DNA of 64,000 nucleotides from an uncultured Collinsella sp. Lineage in GTDB: Bacteria; Actinomycetota; Coriobacteriia; Coriobacteriales; Coriobacteriaceae. How positions within the stretch are numbered: the stretch's first letter is position 1; every line of letters starts with the position of its first letter. The position numbers were made by a program, and so were the translations under genes. The DNA is taken from NCBI GenBank assembly GCA_937950325.1, contig CALFDJ010000001.1, positions 13,653 to 77,652 on the forward strand, given 5' to 3'. Below, one piece after another: positions 1-9,233 of the stretch. The notes under the pieces are model-generated. The model searched no databases. It had not been told where the DNA came from and was given only the letters and a program-made list of their open reading frames with translations.

Positions 1-49
1 GGCCGTCATCGCCGCCGGCATTCCACTGCCCAAGCCGCTGCGCAAGTAG
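1..49 (+). CDS. 3' end of an unidentified gene
   Basis: An open frame enters from the left edge and ends at TAG 47-49, giving the C-terminus AVIAAGIPLPKPLRK. Fifteen residues are too few to name a family. It runs in the same direction as the ferredoxin gene that follows 35 bp later, so the two could be cotranscribed. Confidence 0.5.
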   Translation, partial: AVIAAGIPLPKPLRK

Positions 50-84
50 CGCGGTTTTTCACGAGTCAATTCCAGGGGTACGAG

Positions 85-876
85 ATGATCCTGTACTTTA
101 GCGCGACAGGGAACAGCGAGCATGTGGCGCGTCGCATTGCAGCGGCGACAAGCGATAAAGTTATGTCGATTGAGCGCTTTGATGCCGAGATCCTTCACCT
201 TGCTGTGATGGAAGGCCCCTGTCGGCTGGGGTTTGTCGCCCCGGTATACGCCTGGGGCTTGCCGACGCCAATAATCGAGTTTTTGAAGACTGTCGACCTA
301 TCGGTTGCTGCCGGCACAAAGGGCGGCGAGCGCCCCTATACGTTCTATGTCTCGACATATGGTTCGACGACCGGGCAATCGGCCAAGTTCGCCCGCGATC
401 TGCTACACGAGCGTGGGCTCGAGTTAGATGCGGCGATGAGCGTCAAGATGCCCGATACCTGGACGCCTGTTTTCGACCTGTCTGACCCTCAAAAGGTTGA
501 GGGTATCAATAGAGCTGCCGAGGCGCAGATTGATGCCGTGATCGAGGCGGTGCGGGCACGCCGCACGGGCAACATGATGCGCCATCGCGTGCCTTTGTTT
601 GCATCGTGCGCGTATCACGCAATTGGGCTGCCGCGCATGCAACAGACGAGCAAGTTTGCCGTCGATGCCGATCGCTGCATCGGCTGCGGCCTGTGTGCCA
701 AGCGCTGCCCCATGGCGGCGATTGAGATGCGCGACGGCCTTCCCGTCTGGACAAAGTCGGAGTGCGCCGCCTGCCTTCGTTGCCTGCACTGTTGTCCCAA
801 ATTTGCCATCTCGCACGGTAAGCGCACGGCATCCCACGGTCAGTACAGGCATCCCAAGCTCGGCGTGAGGATGTAA
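85..876 (+). CDS. EFR1-type flavodoxin/ferredoxin fusion protein
   Basis: 263 aa. The N-terminus ILYFSATGNSEHVA is the phosphate-binding loop of a flavodoxin fold. The C-terminal third (about residues 198-245) carries two 4Fe-4S clusters, CIGCGLCAKRCP and CAACLRCLHCC. This flavodoxin-then-ferredoxin order is the EFR1 family architecture of anaerobes. It is presumably a cytoplasmic electron carrier with FMN plus two clusters, but the partner is unknown. ATG 85 follows a weak AGGGG ribosome site. A strong hairpin at 915-948 ends the transcript. The assignment to family is firm; the substrate is not. Confidence 0.85.
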   Translation: MILYFSATGNSEHVARRIAAATSDKVMSIERFDAEILHLAVMEGPCRLGFVAPVYAWGLPTPIIEFLKTVDLSVAAGTKGGERPYTFYVSTYGSTTGQSAKFARDLLHERGLELDAAMSVKMPDTWTPVFDLSDPQKVEGINRAAEAQIDAVIEAVRARRTGNMMRHRVPLFASCAYHAIGLPRMQQTSKFAVDADRCIGCGLCAKRCPMAAIEMRDGLPVWTKSECAACLRCLHCCPKFAISHGKRTASHGQYRHPKLGVRM

Positions 877-914
877 CGGCTGCTGCCATTTTCCAAAACT
901 CATGAAGAAAGAAG

Positions 915-956
915 CCGCGCGAGGCCGCATCCCTACGGCCCCGCGCGGTTGTCGTT
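915..956. terminator. Intrinsic terminator, probably bidirectional
   Basis: GC-rich arms CCGCGCG..GGCCG (915-927) and CGGCC..CGCGCGG (936-948) are followed on the plus strand by TTGTCGTTT. It ends the flavodoxin/ferredoxin gene. The broken EamA frame on the minus strand also stops inside it, at 933. Confidence 0.7.
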
Positions 957-1130
957 TAGAGTTTTCTCAGCACAATGGCGATGGTGTTTTGCACAGGCGA
1001 AAACGAGCGCCACGCAGATACGGATGGCGGTTGCGACATCGGAGTCGGTCTGCTTGATGCCGCATTTGGCCAGGACAGATGTGATGCCGGCAAAGAAAGC
1101 CGACACAAATGCTGCTGCGACCCACGACAC
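933..1130 (-). pseudogene. Truncated EamA/DMT transporter remnant
   Basis: From ATG 1130 the minus strand encodes MSWVAAAFVSAFFAGITSVL, then a stretch ending IRICVALVFA. This matches the first helices of small single-domain EamA transporters (normally about 140 aa). After about 47 residues the similarity stops; the frame runs on through a Cys/His-rich tail into the terminator at 933. A second frame ending near 956 reads NTIAIVLRKL, which could be the residue of the true C-terminus, so an internal deletion with frame loss is the simplest reading. No complete copy exists nearby. The family call rests on the N-terminal helix pattern only. Confidence 0.55.
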
Positions 1131-1267
1131 GGGTGAAATGCCTCCCCAAAGGACAACCGCGCCAGATTTACGGCGCTCGTCCGATGATACCGTCCCGCCA
1201 TGAAGCTTTGATATCGCTGTGGTGAGACAGGGGCCATAGTTCGAGAGGGCATTTGGTTAAGGCTCGA

Positions 1268-1453
1268 ATCGAAGGTGAATGGTTTTCCGCGAAGTGAACG
1301 AGTAAATCTGGACCCCTGGAACATGCACACTTTTTTCGAACGAAACTGCAGGATTCTTAGACAAAAACCGCAGGAATTGAGTCCTTAAAAATGTCGATGC
1401 TACAGGGCACTGTTTTTACTCGTTCACTTCTCGGAAAAGTATTCACCTTCGAT
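1268..1453. repeat. Imperfect inverted repeat, ~62-bp arms around a ~60-bp loop
   Basis: The reverse complement of 1268-1330 matches 1391-1453 at roughly 80% by eye. The best block is TTTACTCGTTCACTT, followed by CGGAAAA and ATTCACCTTCGAT in both arms. The loop (1331-1390) holds two related motifs, CTGCAGGATT and CCGCAGGAATT. The element fills most of the 450 bp between the EamA remnant and the ABC permease. It is too long and imperfect for a terminator and resembles a MITE-like or decayed mobile unit. Nothing in it looks coding. The rest of 1131-1580 holds no gene I can support. Confidence 0.6.
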
Positions 1454-1580
1454 ATGCTGACGGTGTCTTTTTGGTTGCCAAGAACTAGACGGCCTGCTGT
1501 GAAGGGAGGTGGTGACGCTATGCCGCCTCGTTTCATTGAAAAAATAAGCGGGGTACCACCTAAGCTTTTTTAGCCGTCGA

Positions 1581-2279
1581 TTACAGATCGCGTACTCGAT
1601 AAACCTTGGTGCTGACAGCGCAGCTGATTACACATAGTGCGAGCGCCAGTACTGCAGTTCCTGCACACAGACAGCCAAGGACGGTGAGATCGGGATTCGC
1701 CCCGGCAATCGACATGAGCCAGTTACTGATGGGGTTGGAGGAGCTCAACGTGGCAACGGCAAGGCACCAGAGCAGGGCAAACAAGCCAACGGATAGGCGC
1801 AGCGCCTCCATGTGTCCAAAGCGAAAGAACAGCGGCTGTGCCAAAAACACCATCATGAGGGAGATGAGCATCGATGCGGCGGAGGCGATTGCGATCTCAA
1901 AGACGGTCTGTCCCGTCGACGAGATGCCCGTATGGTCCAAGAACGGAAGGGCGACAATGTTCAAAAGCACGGCGGCACAGGCCATCATTGCCGAGAAGGC
2001 AACGATGCACAGGTAGCGTGCGCAGATGATGTCTTTACGAGAAAGAGGCAGCGTTGCGCGATAGCGCTCCCAACCGTTTTGATTGTCGAAACCAGCCAGT
2101 GAGTTCATGACCATGATAGGCGACATGGCACTGACCGCGCAGGCGCCAGCACTCATGCCAGAGTCACCGTCCGATGCGTTGGCGAGGGTCAACACGACGA
2201 AGATGAACAAGCCGACGCCCGCAATGCTCGGGATAAGCGAGCGAGCGATGGCGAGCTCGGACATAAAGGCGCGTTTCAT
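1581..2279 (-). CDS. ABC-2 type transporter permease
   Basis: 232 aa with about six hydrophobic segments. It has the ABC-2 permease feature of a soluble loop after the second helix containing GWERYRATLPLSRKDII, a motif seen in permeases paired with YtrB/BcrA-like ATPases. Its ATG overlaps the stop of the upstream ATPase gene by 4 bp (2276-2279), so the two are translationally coupled and form one exporter in the membrane. The substrate is unknown. Related YtrA-controlled exporters respond to cell-wall stress or bacteriocins, but that is inference here. Confidence 0.8.
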   Translation of the reverse strand: MKRAFMSELAIARSLIPSIAGVGLFIFVVLTLANASDGDSGMSAGACAVSAMSPIMVMNSLAGFDNQNGWERYRATLPLSRKDIICARYLCIVAFSAMMACAAVLLNIVALPFLDHTGISSTGQTVFEIAIASAASMLISLMMVFLAQPLFFRFGHMEALRLSVGLFALLWCLAVATLSSSNPISNWLMSIAGANPDLTVLGCLCAGTAVLALALCVISCAVSTKVYRVRDL

Positions 2280-3157
2280 TTCGAAGCCCCTTTCAGCATG
2301 AGGCGAAGATAGTCATCAATAGTTGTCCGATCGCAGGGAATCTCTGGGAAGGCCTCGAGCGTTTCGCGACGGTTGGGCACGAGTACGTCCACGCTGTAGG
2401 CGTGGCGGGCGGCACGGGCACCTTCGACGCAAGCCATAAGTTCGGCGGCCTGTGCTTGGGTGCAGTGGGCGATGCCGGCACGGTCGGTAATGTCCTCGCG
2501 CGGTAGGTCAAAAATAATCGAGCCATTATCGATGCAGATGACGCGGTCGGCGGCGCGGTCGAGGTCGGACGTAATGTGGCTCGAGAGCAGCACGCTGTGC
2601 TGGCCGTCGGCGACAAAGGCAAGCAGCTCATCAAGCAGTTCCTCGCGCGCCATGGGATCAAGCCCCGCGGTGGCTTCGTCCAAAACGAGCAGCTTTGCCT
2701 CGTGGCTGAGCGCGCAGGCAAGCTGCAGCTTCATGCCCATGCCGCGGGAGAGGTCCTTGACCTTTGCCTTGGGATCGAGGCCAAATCGGTCGATGAATCC
2801 GGCGAACGTTTTGCGGTCCCACGTGGGGTACGCCGGGCCTACGAGTGCCTCGATCTGGCCCACCTTGAGCGTGGAGGGGAAGGGGCATGTGTCCAGGACG
2901 AGACCGACGCGGGAGCGCAGGCAGCGCTGTGTCTCATCGGGCGCGTCGGCGCCACAGTGCTGCCCAAACAGGTGCACCTCGCCGGCATCGAGTTTGATAA
3001 GCCCGAGCGCGGCTCGAATGGTCGTCGTCTTGCCGGCGCCATTTGCGCCCACAAAGCCAACGATCTGGCCAGGCTCCACGGCAAGCGTGACATCATGCAG
3101 CGAAAAACGATCGCTCACACGGCGCGATGCACCTTTAAGTTCTAGCAAGTTTTTCAT
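2276..3157 (-). CDS. ABC transporter ATP-binding protein
   Basis: 293 aa. Walker A GANGAGKTT, ABC signature LSRGMGMKLQ, Walker B LLVLDEATAGLD and an H-loop at LLSSH are all present and intact. The C-terminal 70 residues form the regulatory extension found in BcrA/YtrB-type ATPases. It starts at ATG 3157 behind GAAAGG and follows the GntR gene by about 20 bp on the same strand. The order GntR, ATPase, ABC-2 permease is the ytr-type operon, in which the GntR protein represses the exporter. Confidence 0.9.
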   Translation of the reverse strand: MKNLLELKGASRRVSDRFSLHDVTLAVEPGQIVGFVGANGAGKTTTIRAALGLIKLDAGEVHLFGQHCGADAPDETQRCLRSRVGLVLDTCPFPSTLKVGQIEALVGPAYPTWDRKTFAGFIDRFGLDPKAKVKDLSRGMGMKLQLACALSHEAKLLVLDEATAGLDPMAREELLDELLAFVADGQHSVLLSSHITSDLDRAADRVICIDNGSIIFDLPREDITDRAGIAHCTQAQAAELMACVEGARAARHAYSVDVLVPNRRETLEAFPEIPCDRTTIDDYLRLMLKGASK

Positions 3158-3180
3158 GGTATAGCCTTTCTTGCAGATGG

Positions 3181-3574
3181 CTACTGCATGGTTTCGGGGG
3201 CTACCAGGTCGAGCATCTCGTGCAGCTTGTCGCGCGTGACGCCCAAGGCCTCGGCTTGTTCCGCCGCCTGCGTAAGCAGCTCTTCGATATGGCAGAGCTG
3301 GTTTTCACGCAAGAGCTCCTGGTTGCCTTCGGCGACAAAACAGCCTTTGCCCTGCACGGTGCAGATAAACGGTGCAGATAAACCCAAGCTGCTCCAGGTC
3401 GGCATAGGCGCGCTTGGTGGTGATGACGCTCACGCCCAGGTCGCTTGCGAGCGCACGGATGCTGGGGAGTTTGGCTCCCGCAGCGAGTGCGCCCGAAAGG
3501 ATCTGAGCTTTGACCTGCGAGGATATTTGCTCGTAGATGGGCTTGTCGCTCGAATTGGATAGGATGATGTCCAC
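3181..3574 (-). pseudogene. YtrA-like GntR repressor, frameshifted by a 13-bp duplication
   Basis: From ATG 3574 the frame encodes a GntR winged helix: YEQISSQVKAQILSGAL, then LPSIRALASDLGVS, up to LEQLGFICTV. It then leaves frame. The remainder (FICTVQGKGCFVAEGNQELL onward, to LVAPETMQ) continues in another frame and stops at 3181. The cause is visible: the plus-strand 13-mer GGTGCAGATAAAC occurs twice in tandem (3358-3370, 3371-3383). Removing one copy joins both halves into a 126-aa protein, the usual size for YtrA. The last helix of the HTH is intact, but the dimerising tail is lost. It could be a true mutation, a reversible slippage switch or a sequencing artefact. Confidence 0.85.
3358..3383. 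repeat. 13-bp perfect tandem duplication inside the GntR gene
   Basis: GGTGCAGATAAAC is repeated head to tail with no spacer. Thirteen is not a multiple of three, so the second copy shifts the GntR frame. Short perfect tandems of this kind arise and collapse by replication slippage. Confidence 0.95.
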
Positions 3575-3601
3575 AGCGGCTCCTTAGCTGATGGGCTACA
3601 C

Positions 3602-3635
3602 GTGTATATAACCGGTAAGCACTGTATATATACAC
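3602..3635. promoter_or_regulatory. Candidate GntR operator upstream of the ABC operon
   Basis: GTGTATATA (3602-3610) and its exact reverse complement TATATACAC (3627-3635) are separated by 16 bp, with a further TATACAC at 3636-3642. The site is AT-rich in a GC-rich context and lies about 30 bp upstream of the GntR start codon. That fits an autoregulatory operator of a YtrA-type repressor. No footprint data support it. Confidence 0.5.
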
Positions 3636-3685
3636 TATACACAGTTATGCAAGAGGTAAATAGGGATTGTCCGCTCGTTCGTTCA

Positions 3686-3981
3686 TCTCAATCTGTAACA
3701 TCTGGAACCGATTTGGACGGCTACCTGTTACAGATTGAGATTTTGCTGGCGGGCCCCACCTGTTTGTCTCAATCTGTAACAACTGGAGAAGATTTTGGCT
3801 GCTAGATGTTATAGATCGAGACATTGGTCACCCGTCTATCCTTATATCTCAATCTGTAACAGATGGACCCGTTTTGAGTGGCTAGATGTTACAGATCGAG
3901 ATCTTTCTGGGACGCCCACCTGTTTGTCTAAATCTGTAACAGGTAGAGGTTCAAAAACCGTTTAGATGTTACAGATCGAGA
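3686..3981. repeat. Array of four 55-bp palindromes (eight 15-bp sites, 40-bp pitch)
   Basis: The 15-mer TCTCAATCTGTAACA and its reverse complement alternate along the DNA. Sites start at 3686, 3726, 3767, 3807, 3847, 3887, 3927 and 3967, so the pitch is 40 bp (once 41). Right arms are TGTTACAGATTGAGA or the C variant TGTTACAGATCGAGA; one has TGTTATAGATCGAGA. The 25-bp segments inside each palindrome are diverged copies of each other (TGGA near the left arm, GGCTAGA near the right). The segments between palindromes are less alike, though two share CCCACCTGTTTG. The array lies between the divergent GntR and prfC genes. It resembles a tandem REPIN cluster more than a CRISPR. Confidence 0.9.
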
Positions 3982-4125
3982 CAAACTGCTGCGGAGTGCC
4001 GCCGTCGACTGCCACCCGGGCCCCAACTGATGAATTTGTCCTGATAGGTGCCCTGCTGCAGCATTTCGCGGCTACAATAGTGCGGTTACATCGACGTAAT
4101 GCACTCAATGCAAGAAAGGATCCGC

Positions 4126-5739
<1,614 letters not shown>

Positions 5740-5745
5740 TGCATC

Positions 5746-5782
5746 GGCGCGGTGGCCCTGCGGGGCTGCCGCGCCGTTTGCT
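5746..5782 (+). terminator. Intrinsic terminator of prfC
   Basis: Arms GGCGCGG (5746-5752) and CCGCGCC (5769-5775) enclose an inner GCCCTGCGGGGC fold and are followed by GTTTGCTT. It sits 7 bp after the prfC stop. Confidence 0.65.
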
Positions 5783-5895
5783 TGCCTGATGCCGTGTGAG
5801 CGGCTATCATACCCACCGTCGTCTCAAGACCGGGGCGTCCGAGCAGTTCGGGTCCGATATCCTGCTCGTTAAACCTAAAACCAAAGGAGTACATA

Positions 5896-6618
5896 ATGAT
5901 CAAGAAGGTCATGGAGGACTACAAGGTCCTGTTGCGGAGCATTCCCGCGGCAACGGTTTCGCTGTTTTTCGTGAGCGTCATCATGATGAACCTGCTGGCC
6001 AACAAAGAACTTATCAGCCTGCCGTATCTGGCGCTCGACTGTGGCTTTGTGGTGAGCTGGGTTTCGTTTTTGTGCCAGGACATGATCTGCAAGCGCTTTG
6101 GCGCCAAGGCATCCATCAAAATCTCTATCCTCGCGCTGCTGGTTAACCTGGCCGTGAGCCTGTGCTTTTGGGCATGCTCGCTCACGCCCGGCATGTGGGG
6201 TGCTTACTACGACACGGGCATGATCGAGGTCAACACTGCCCTTAACGCCACTATCGGCGGCACCTGGTACGTGGTGCTGGGCTCTTCGCTGGCAATGCTC
6301 GTTTCTGCCGTGGTTAACTCCACGCTCAACCAGTCGCTCGGCCGCATGCTCAAAAAGAATAACTTTGCGAGCTTCGCCTTCCGTTCCTATGTGTCCACGG
6401 GCGTTGGCCAGTTTATCGACAACCTGGTCTTTGCCATTGTGGTAAGCCACACGTTCTTTGGTTGGACCTGGGTACAGGTCCTTATGTGCTCGCTGACCGG
6501 CGCTGTTGCCGAGCTACTGTGCGAGGTCTTCCTGAGCCCCGTGGGCTACAAGGTCGTGCGCGGCTGGGAGCGCGAGAATGTGGGCTCCGAGTACCTCGAG
6601 CGCCACGCAACCGCCTAA
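5896..6618 (+). CDS. VUT family / YhhQ-like queuosine precursor transporter
   Basis: 240 aa, about six transmembrane segments. Features of the VUT (YhhQ) family include the conserved early segment CGFVVSWVSFLCQDMICKRF, with an acidic residue and basic end, and the later SYVSTGVGQFIDNLVF. Characterised members import preQ0/preQ1 for queuosine synthesis. This branch is divergent, so substrate is inferred. ATG 5896 follows AAAGGAG. The SDR gene starts 10 bp after its stop, so the two are likely one transcript. I looked for a preQ1 riboswitch in 5783-5895 and could not recognise one. Confidence 0.75.
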   Translation: MIKKVMEDYKVLLRSIPAATVSLFFVSVIMMNLLANKELISLPYLALDCGFVVSWVSFLCQDMICKRFGAKASIKISILALLVNLAVSLCFWACSLTPGMWGAYYDTGMIEVNTALNATIGGTWYVVLGSSLAMLVSAVVNSTLNQSLGRMLKKNNFASFAFRSYVSTGVGQFIDNLVFAIVVSHTFFGWTWVQVLMCSLTGAVAELLCEVFLSPVGYKVVRGWERENVGSEYLERHATA

Positions 6619-6627
6619 GGAGCAAGT

Positions 6628-7308
6628 ATGCGGGTTTTGATCACGGGCGCTTCGGGCGGTATCGGAGCCGCGTGCGTGCAGCGCTTTTTGGACGAGGGCC
6701 ACGAGGTCGTGGGCTTTGATCTGCTGCCGGCGGCGATCGAACACGAGCGCTACCGCCATCTGATCGTTGATGTCCGCGAGCCGGACTCGTTTCCAAGCGA
6801 CCTTGAACCCCAGGTAATCATCAATGTTGCCGGTACGCAGGATTCGGCCGACGACATCGCCGCCAACCTGTGTGGAACCATCAACGTGACCGAGCGCTAC
6901 GCCTTTGTGGGGGAGGGGCTTGCCGCCAAGCCGACGCCGGCTATCCAATCCGTGGTCAATGTGGGGTCGGCGAGCGGGCATACGGGATCGGAGTTTCCCG
7001 CCTATGCTGCCAGCAAGGGCGGCGTTATCGCCTACACCAAAAACCTTGCAAACCGCCTGGCGCCGCAGGCCATCGCCAACAGTGTGGACCCGGGCGGCGT
7101 TATCACGCCGCTCAACCGTTGCGTGATGGAAGACGAACTCCTGTGGAACCAGATTATGGAGCTCACGCCGCTTAAGCGCTGGGCCACCGCCCAAGAGATC
7201 GCCGAGTGGATCTACTTTGTGGGCGTGACCAACCGGTTTATGACCGGGCAGAGCCTGCTGATCGATGGCGGCGAGGCCGGCCGCACGCAATTTATTTGGC
7301 CCGAGTAG
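6628..7308 (+). CDS. SDR family NAD(P)-dependent oxidoreductase
   Basis: 226 aa Rossmann enzyme. The cofactor motif TGASGGIG is at residues 7-14, NVAG at about 70, the catalytic Ser in NVGSASG, and the Tyr/Lys pair in YAASKGG. The acidic residue ending the second strand (VGFDLL) favours NAD over NADP. It is slightly short because the usual helix around residue 80 is reduced. ATG 6628 has AAGGAG upstream. The substrate cannot be read from sequence. It is probably cotranscribed with the VUT transporter. Confidence 0.85.
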   Translation: MRVLITGASGGIGAACVQRFLDEGHEVVGFDLLPAAIEHERYRHLIVDVREPDSFPSDLEPQVIINVAGTQDSADDIAANLCGTINVTERYAFVGEGLAAKPTPAIQSVVNVGSASGHTGSEFPAYAASKGGVIAYTKNLANRLAPQAIANSVDPGGVITPLNRCVMEDELLWNQIMELTPLKRWATAQEIAEWIYFVGVTNRFMTGQSLLIDGGEAGRTQFIWPE

Positions 7309-7312
7309 GAAA

Positions 7313-7345
7313 CGCGCCCGATGGAAAGCCGTCGGGCGCGTTTTT
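7313..7345. terminator. Terminator between convergent SDR and ung genes
   Basis: CGCGCCCGA and TCGGGCGCG form a 9-bp stem around TGGAAAGCCG, followed by TTTTTGA on the plus strand. Confidence 0.85.
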
Positions 7346-7358
7346 GATGTATCGATTT

Positions 7359-8084
7359 TTAGCCGAGGCAAGTCCAGTTGACGGGGGTCGAGCCGTGCTG
7401 TTCGAGTAGCCGATTGGCTGCCGAGAAGGGGCGCGACCCCATAAAGGCGGGGAGTTCTGCCGTGGCACGGTTGGCCGAAAGCGGTGAGGGGTGCGTGGAG
7501 GCCAGGCAGAACTTGTCGGTTGCCTTGCCCGCGCCGATCGCGGCGAGCTTACCCTCAACCATCTGCTGGGCAAAGCGGCCCCATGCCAAAAAGACTACCG
7601 GCTGGGGCAGCTGACAGCAGCGTTCGATAACGTAGTCGGTCAGGGCGCTCCAGCCCAGTTTGGCGTGCGAGTTGGCGGCATGCTCGCGCACGGTGAGCGT
7701 GGTGTTGAGGAGCAGGACGCCCTGTTGTGCCCATGGGGTTAGGTCTCCCGTGGCGGGAATGGGGCAACCCAGATCGGCTTTGAGTTCCTTGTAGATGTTG
7801 CGCAGGCTCGGCGGCAACTTGGTTTGCGTCGCGGGGACCGAGAACGACAGCCCCATGGCCTGGTTGGGCCCGTGATAGGGGTCTTGACCCAGGATGACAA
7901 CCTTGACCTGGTCGGCCGGCGTATAGGCGAGGGCATTGAGGATGTCGTCTTGTGCCGGGTAGATGGTCTGCTCGGTACGCAAAAGGGCGACGCGCTCGAG
8001 CAGCTGGTTCGTAGTGTCACGTACCGGCTGCGGCGCATCGCCCAACCAAGTTGCTATGTTGCGGTCGCGGGTCGCGGCGTCCAT
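7359..8084 (-). CDS. ung: Uracil-DNA glycosylase
   Basis: 241 aa, family 1 UDG. It excises uracil from DNA as the first step of base-excision repair. The water-activating motif GQDPYHGPNQA is present. So are the uracil-stacking LLLNTTLTVREHAANSH region, and HPSPLSANR with the active-site His and DNA-minor-groove Leu region. ATG 8084 is preceded by AAAGGAG. Length fits the family (about 225-235). No neighbour suggests a phage origin. Confidence 0.97.
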   Translation of the reverse strand: MDAATRDRNIATWLGDAPQPVRDTTNQLLERVALLRTEQTIYPAQDDILNALAYTPADQVKVVILGQDPYHGPNQAMGLSFSVPATQTKLPPSLRNIYKELKADLGCPIPATGDLTPWAQQGVLLLNTTLTVREHAANSHAKLGWSALTDYVIERCCQLPQPVVFLAWGRFAQQMVEGKLAAIGAGKATDKFCLASTHPSPLSANRATAELPAFMGSRPFSAANRLLEQHGSTPVNWTCLG

Positions 8085-8172
8085 GGGGCTCCTTTACGTC
8101 AGATGCTCTGTTGTCATCTATTGTAAAGGCGCACCGGTTGCCTTTATGCCGCGGCTGTATAAGGAGTGGGGT

Positions 8173-9075
8173 CTACGAGACGCGCTCGGGCGCTCCTGCC
8201 ATGCGAGCCTGTCCATGTGCGCGGAGGCGCGGAAGCTCGACGGTTGCCGCCATGACGCCGGTGAGGATGAGGGCGGCGCCAAAGAAGGCGATGGGGCTCA
8301 GGACCTCGCCAACCAAGAAGAACGAAAAGACGGCGGAGCAGACCGGCTCGAGCGAGAAAGCGAAGCCGGTGGTTTCGGCGGGCACGTGGGGCTGCACGAG
8401 CGTTTGGGTGATAAAGCCATAGGCAGAGCAGATGAGTGCGAGTGCGACGACGACCACAATCTCGCTGGGCGTACTGGGAAGTGTGAAACCGCCAAAGACG
8501 CACGCGGCGATACCCGAGAACAGGCCGCCAAAGCTCAGCTGCCAAACGCCCAGGGACAGCGGATCGACTTCTTCGACAAAGCGCTTGGCCACGATAATGT
8601 GGCTGGCATAGATAAAGGCCGAGAGCAGCATGATGAGCGCGCCCGGGTTCAGGCTGGTGAAGTCGGCGCCCGAGAGCAGCAACATGCCGCAGGTGACGAT
8701 GGCGGTGCCGACGAGCACCTTGCGCTCGGGGGCGCGGCGCAGCAGGGCGGCGTTGGCAAACGGCACGATCACGACCGTCAGGCTCTGCAAAAAGCCGGCA
8801 GTGGAAGCAGAGGTGAGGCTGGAGCCCAGGCACATGCAGGTGAGCTCGGTTGCCATGATGGCGCCGATGATGGCGGCGCGAACCATAAGGTCGCGGTTGA
8901 TGCGGAAAGCGCGCTTGTGGAAGAGCAGCAGACAGGCCACAAAGGCGATGATGCAGCGTAGCGCGACGATACTCGTGGCGTTCATGCTGTCCATGCCGAT
9001 CTTCATAAGGGGGTACGAAAAGCCCCATGCTACGGGAACGGAAAATGAGAGCGCGATTGCTTTTTTGCGATCCAT
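8173..9075 (-). CDS. EamA (DMT superfamily) transporter, copy 1
   Basis: 300 aa with two EamA repeats of five helices. It begins RKKAIALSFSVPVAWGFSYP and contains SLTSASTAGFLQSLTVVIVP in the first half and YGFITQTLVQPHVPAETTGF in the second, both diagnostic stretches. It probably exports metabolites across the inner membrane. It is transcribed divergently from a LysR gene that starts 158 bp away, the standard arrangement for a regulator and its target. A second EamA/LysR pair at 44,157-46,044 has the same layout. ATG 9075 follows AAAAGGAG. Confidence 0.9.
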   Translation of the reverse strand: MDRKKAIALSFSVPVAWGFSYPLMKIGMDSMNATSIVALRCIIAFVACLLLFHKRAFRINRDLMVRAAIIGAIMATELTCMCLGSSLTSASTAGFLQSLTVVIVPFANAALLRRAPERKVLVGTAIVTCGMLLLSGADFTSLNPGALIMLLSAFIYASHIIVAKRFVEEVDPLSLGVWQLSFGGLFSGIAACVFGGFTLPSTPSEIVVVVALALICSAYGFITQTLVQPHVPAETTGFAFSLEPVCSAVFSFFLVGEVLSPIAFFGAALILTGVMAATVELPRLRAHGQARMAGAPERVS

Positions 9076-9233
9076 GGGACTCCTTTTGTTACAGAACGGT
9101 TTCGTAAAAAGGATTCTGCTCCCAGATGTGGATGTAGTAAAGCGAATGTATCTTCAGTATGATTAAGAAATGCTAATGTCATTAGGAAAAGCGCTGGCAA
9201 AACGTTTTACGGCTGCATTGATGTGGAGGCACG

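Noticed and set aside
1520..1573. 17-codon ORF behind AAGGGAGGTGG
   Set aside because: The ribosome site is good, but the peptide (MPPRFIEKISGVPPKLF) has no recognisable role and overlaps the probable terminator of the opposite-strand permease gene.
1540..1580. T-box-like motif (minus strand AGGTGGTACCCCGC) near a T-run
   Set aside because: It resembles the T-box antiterminator core, but it lies immediately after the ABC permease stop codon, leaving no room for stem I or a specifier loop. No aminoacyl-tRNA or amino acid gene follows. More likely a terminator.
3686..3981. CRISPR array
   Set aside because: Repeats are 15 bp, alternate in orientation, and the inner spacers are related to each other. 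CRISPR repeats are longer, direct, and have unique spacers. No cas gene is present.
5783..5895. preQ1 riboswitch upstream of the YhhQ-like gene
   Set aside because: Expected from function, but no recognisable preQ1-I, -II or -III pattern is seen by eye.
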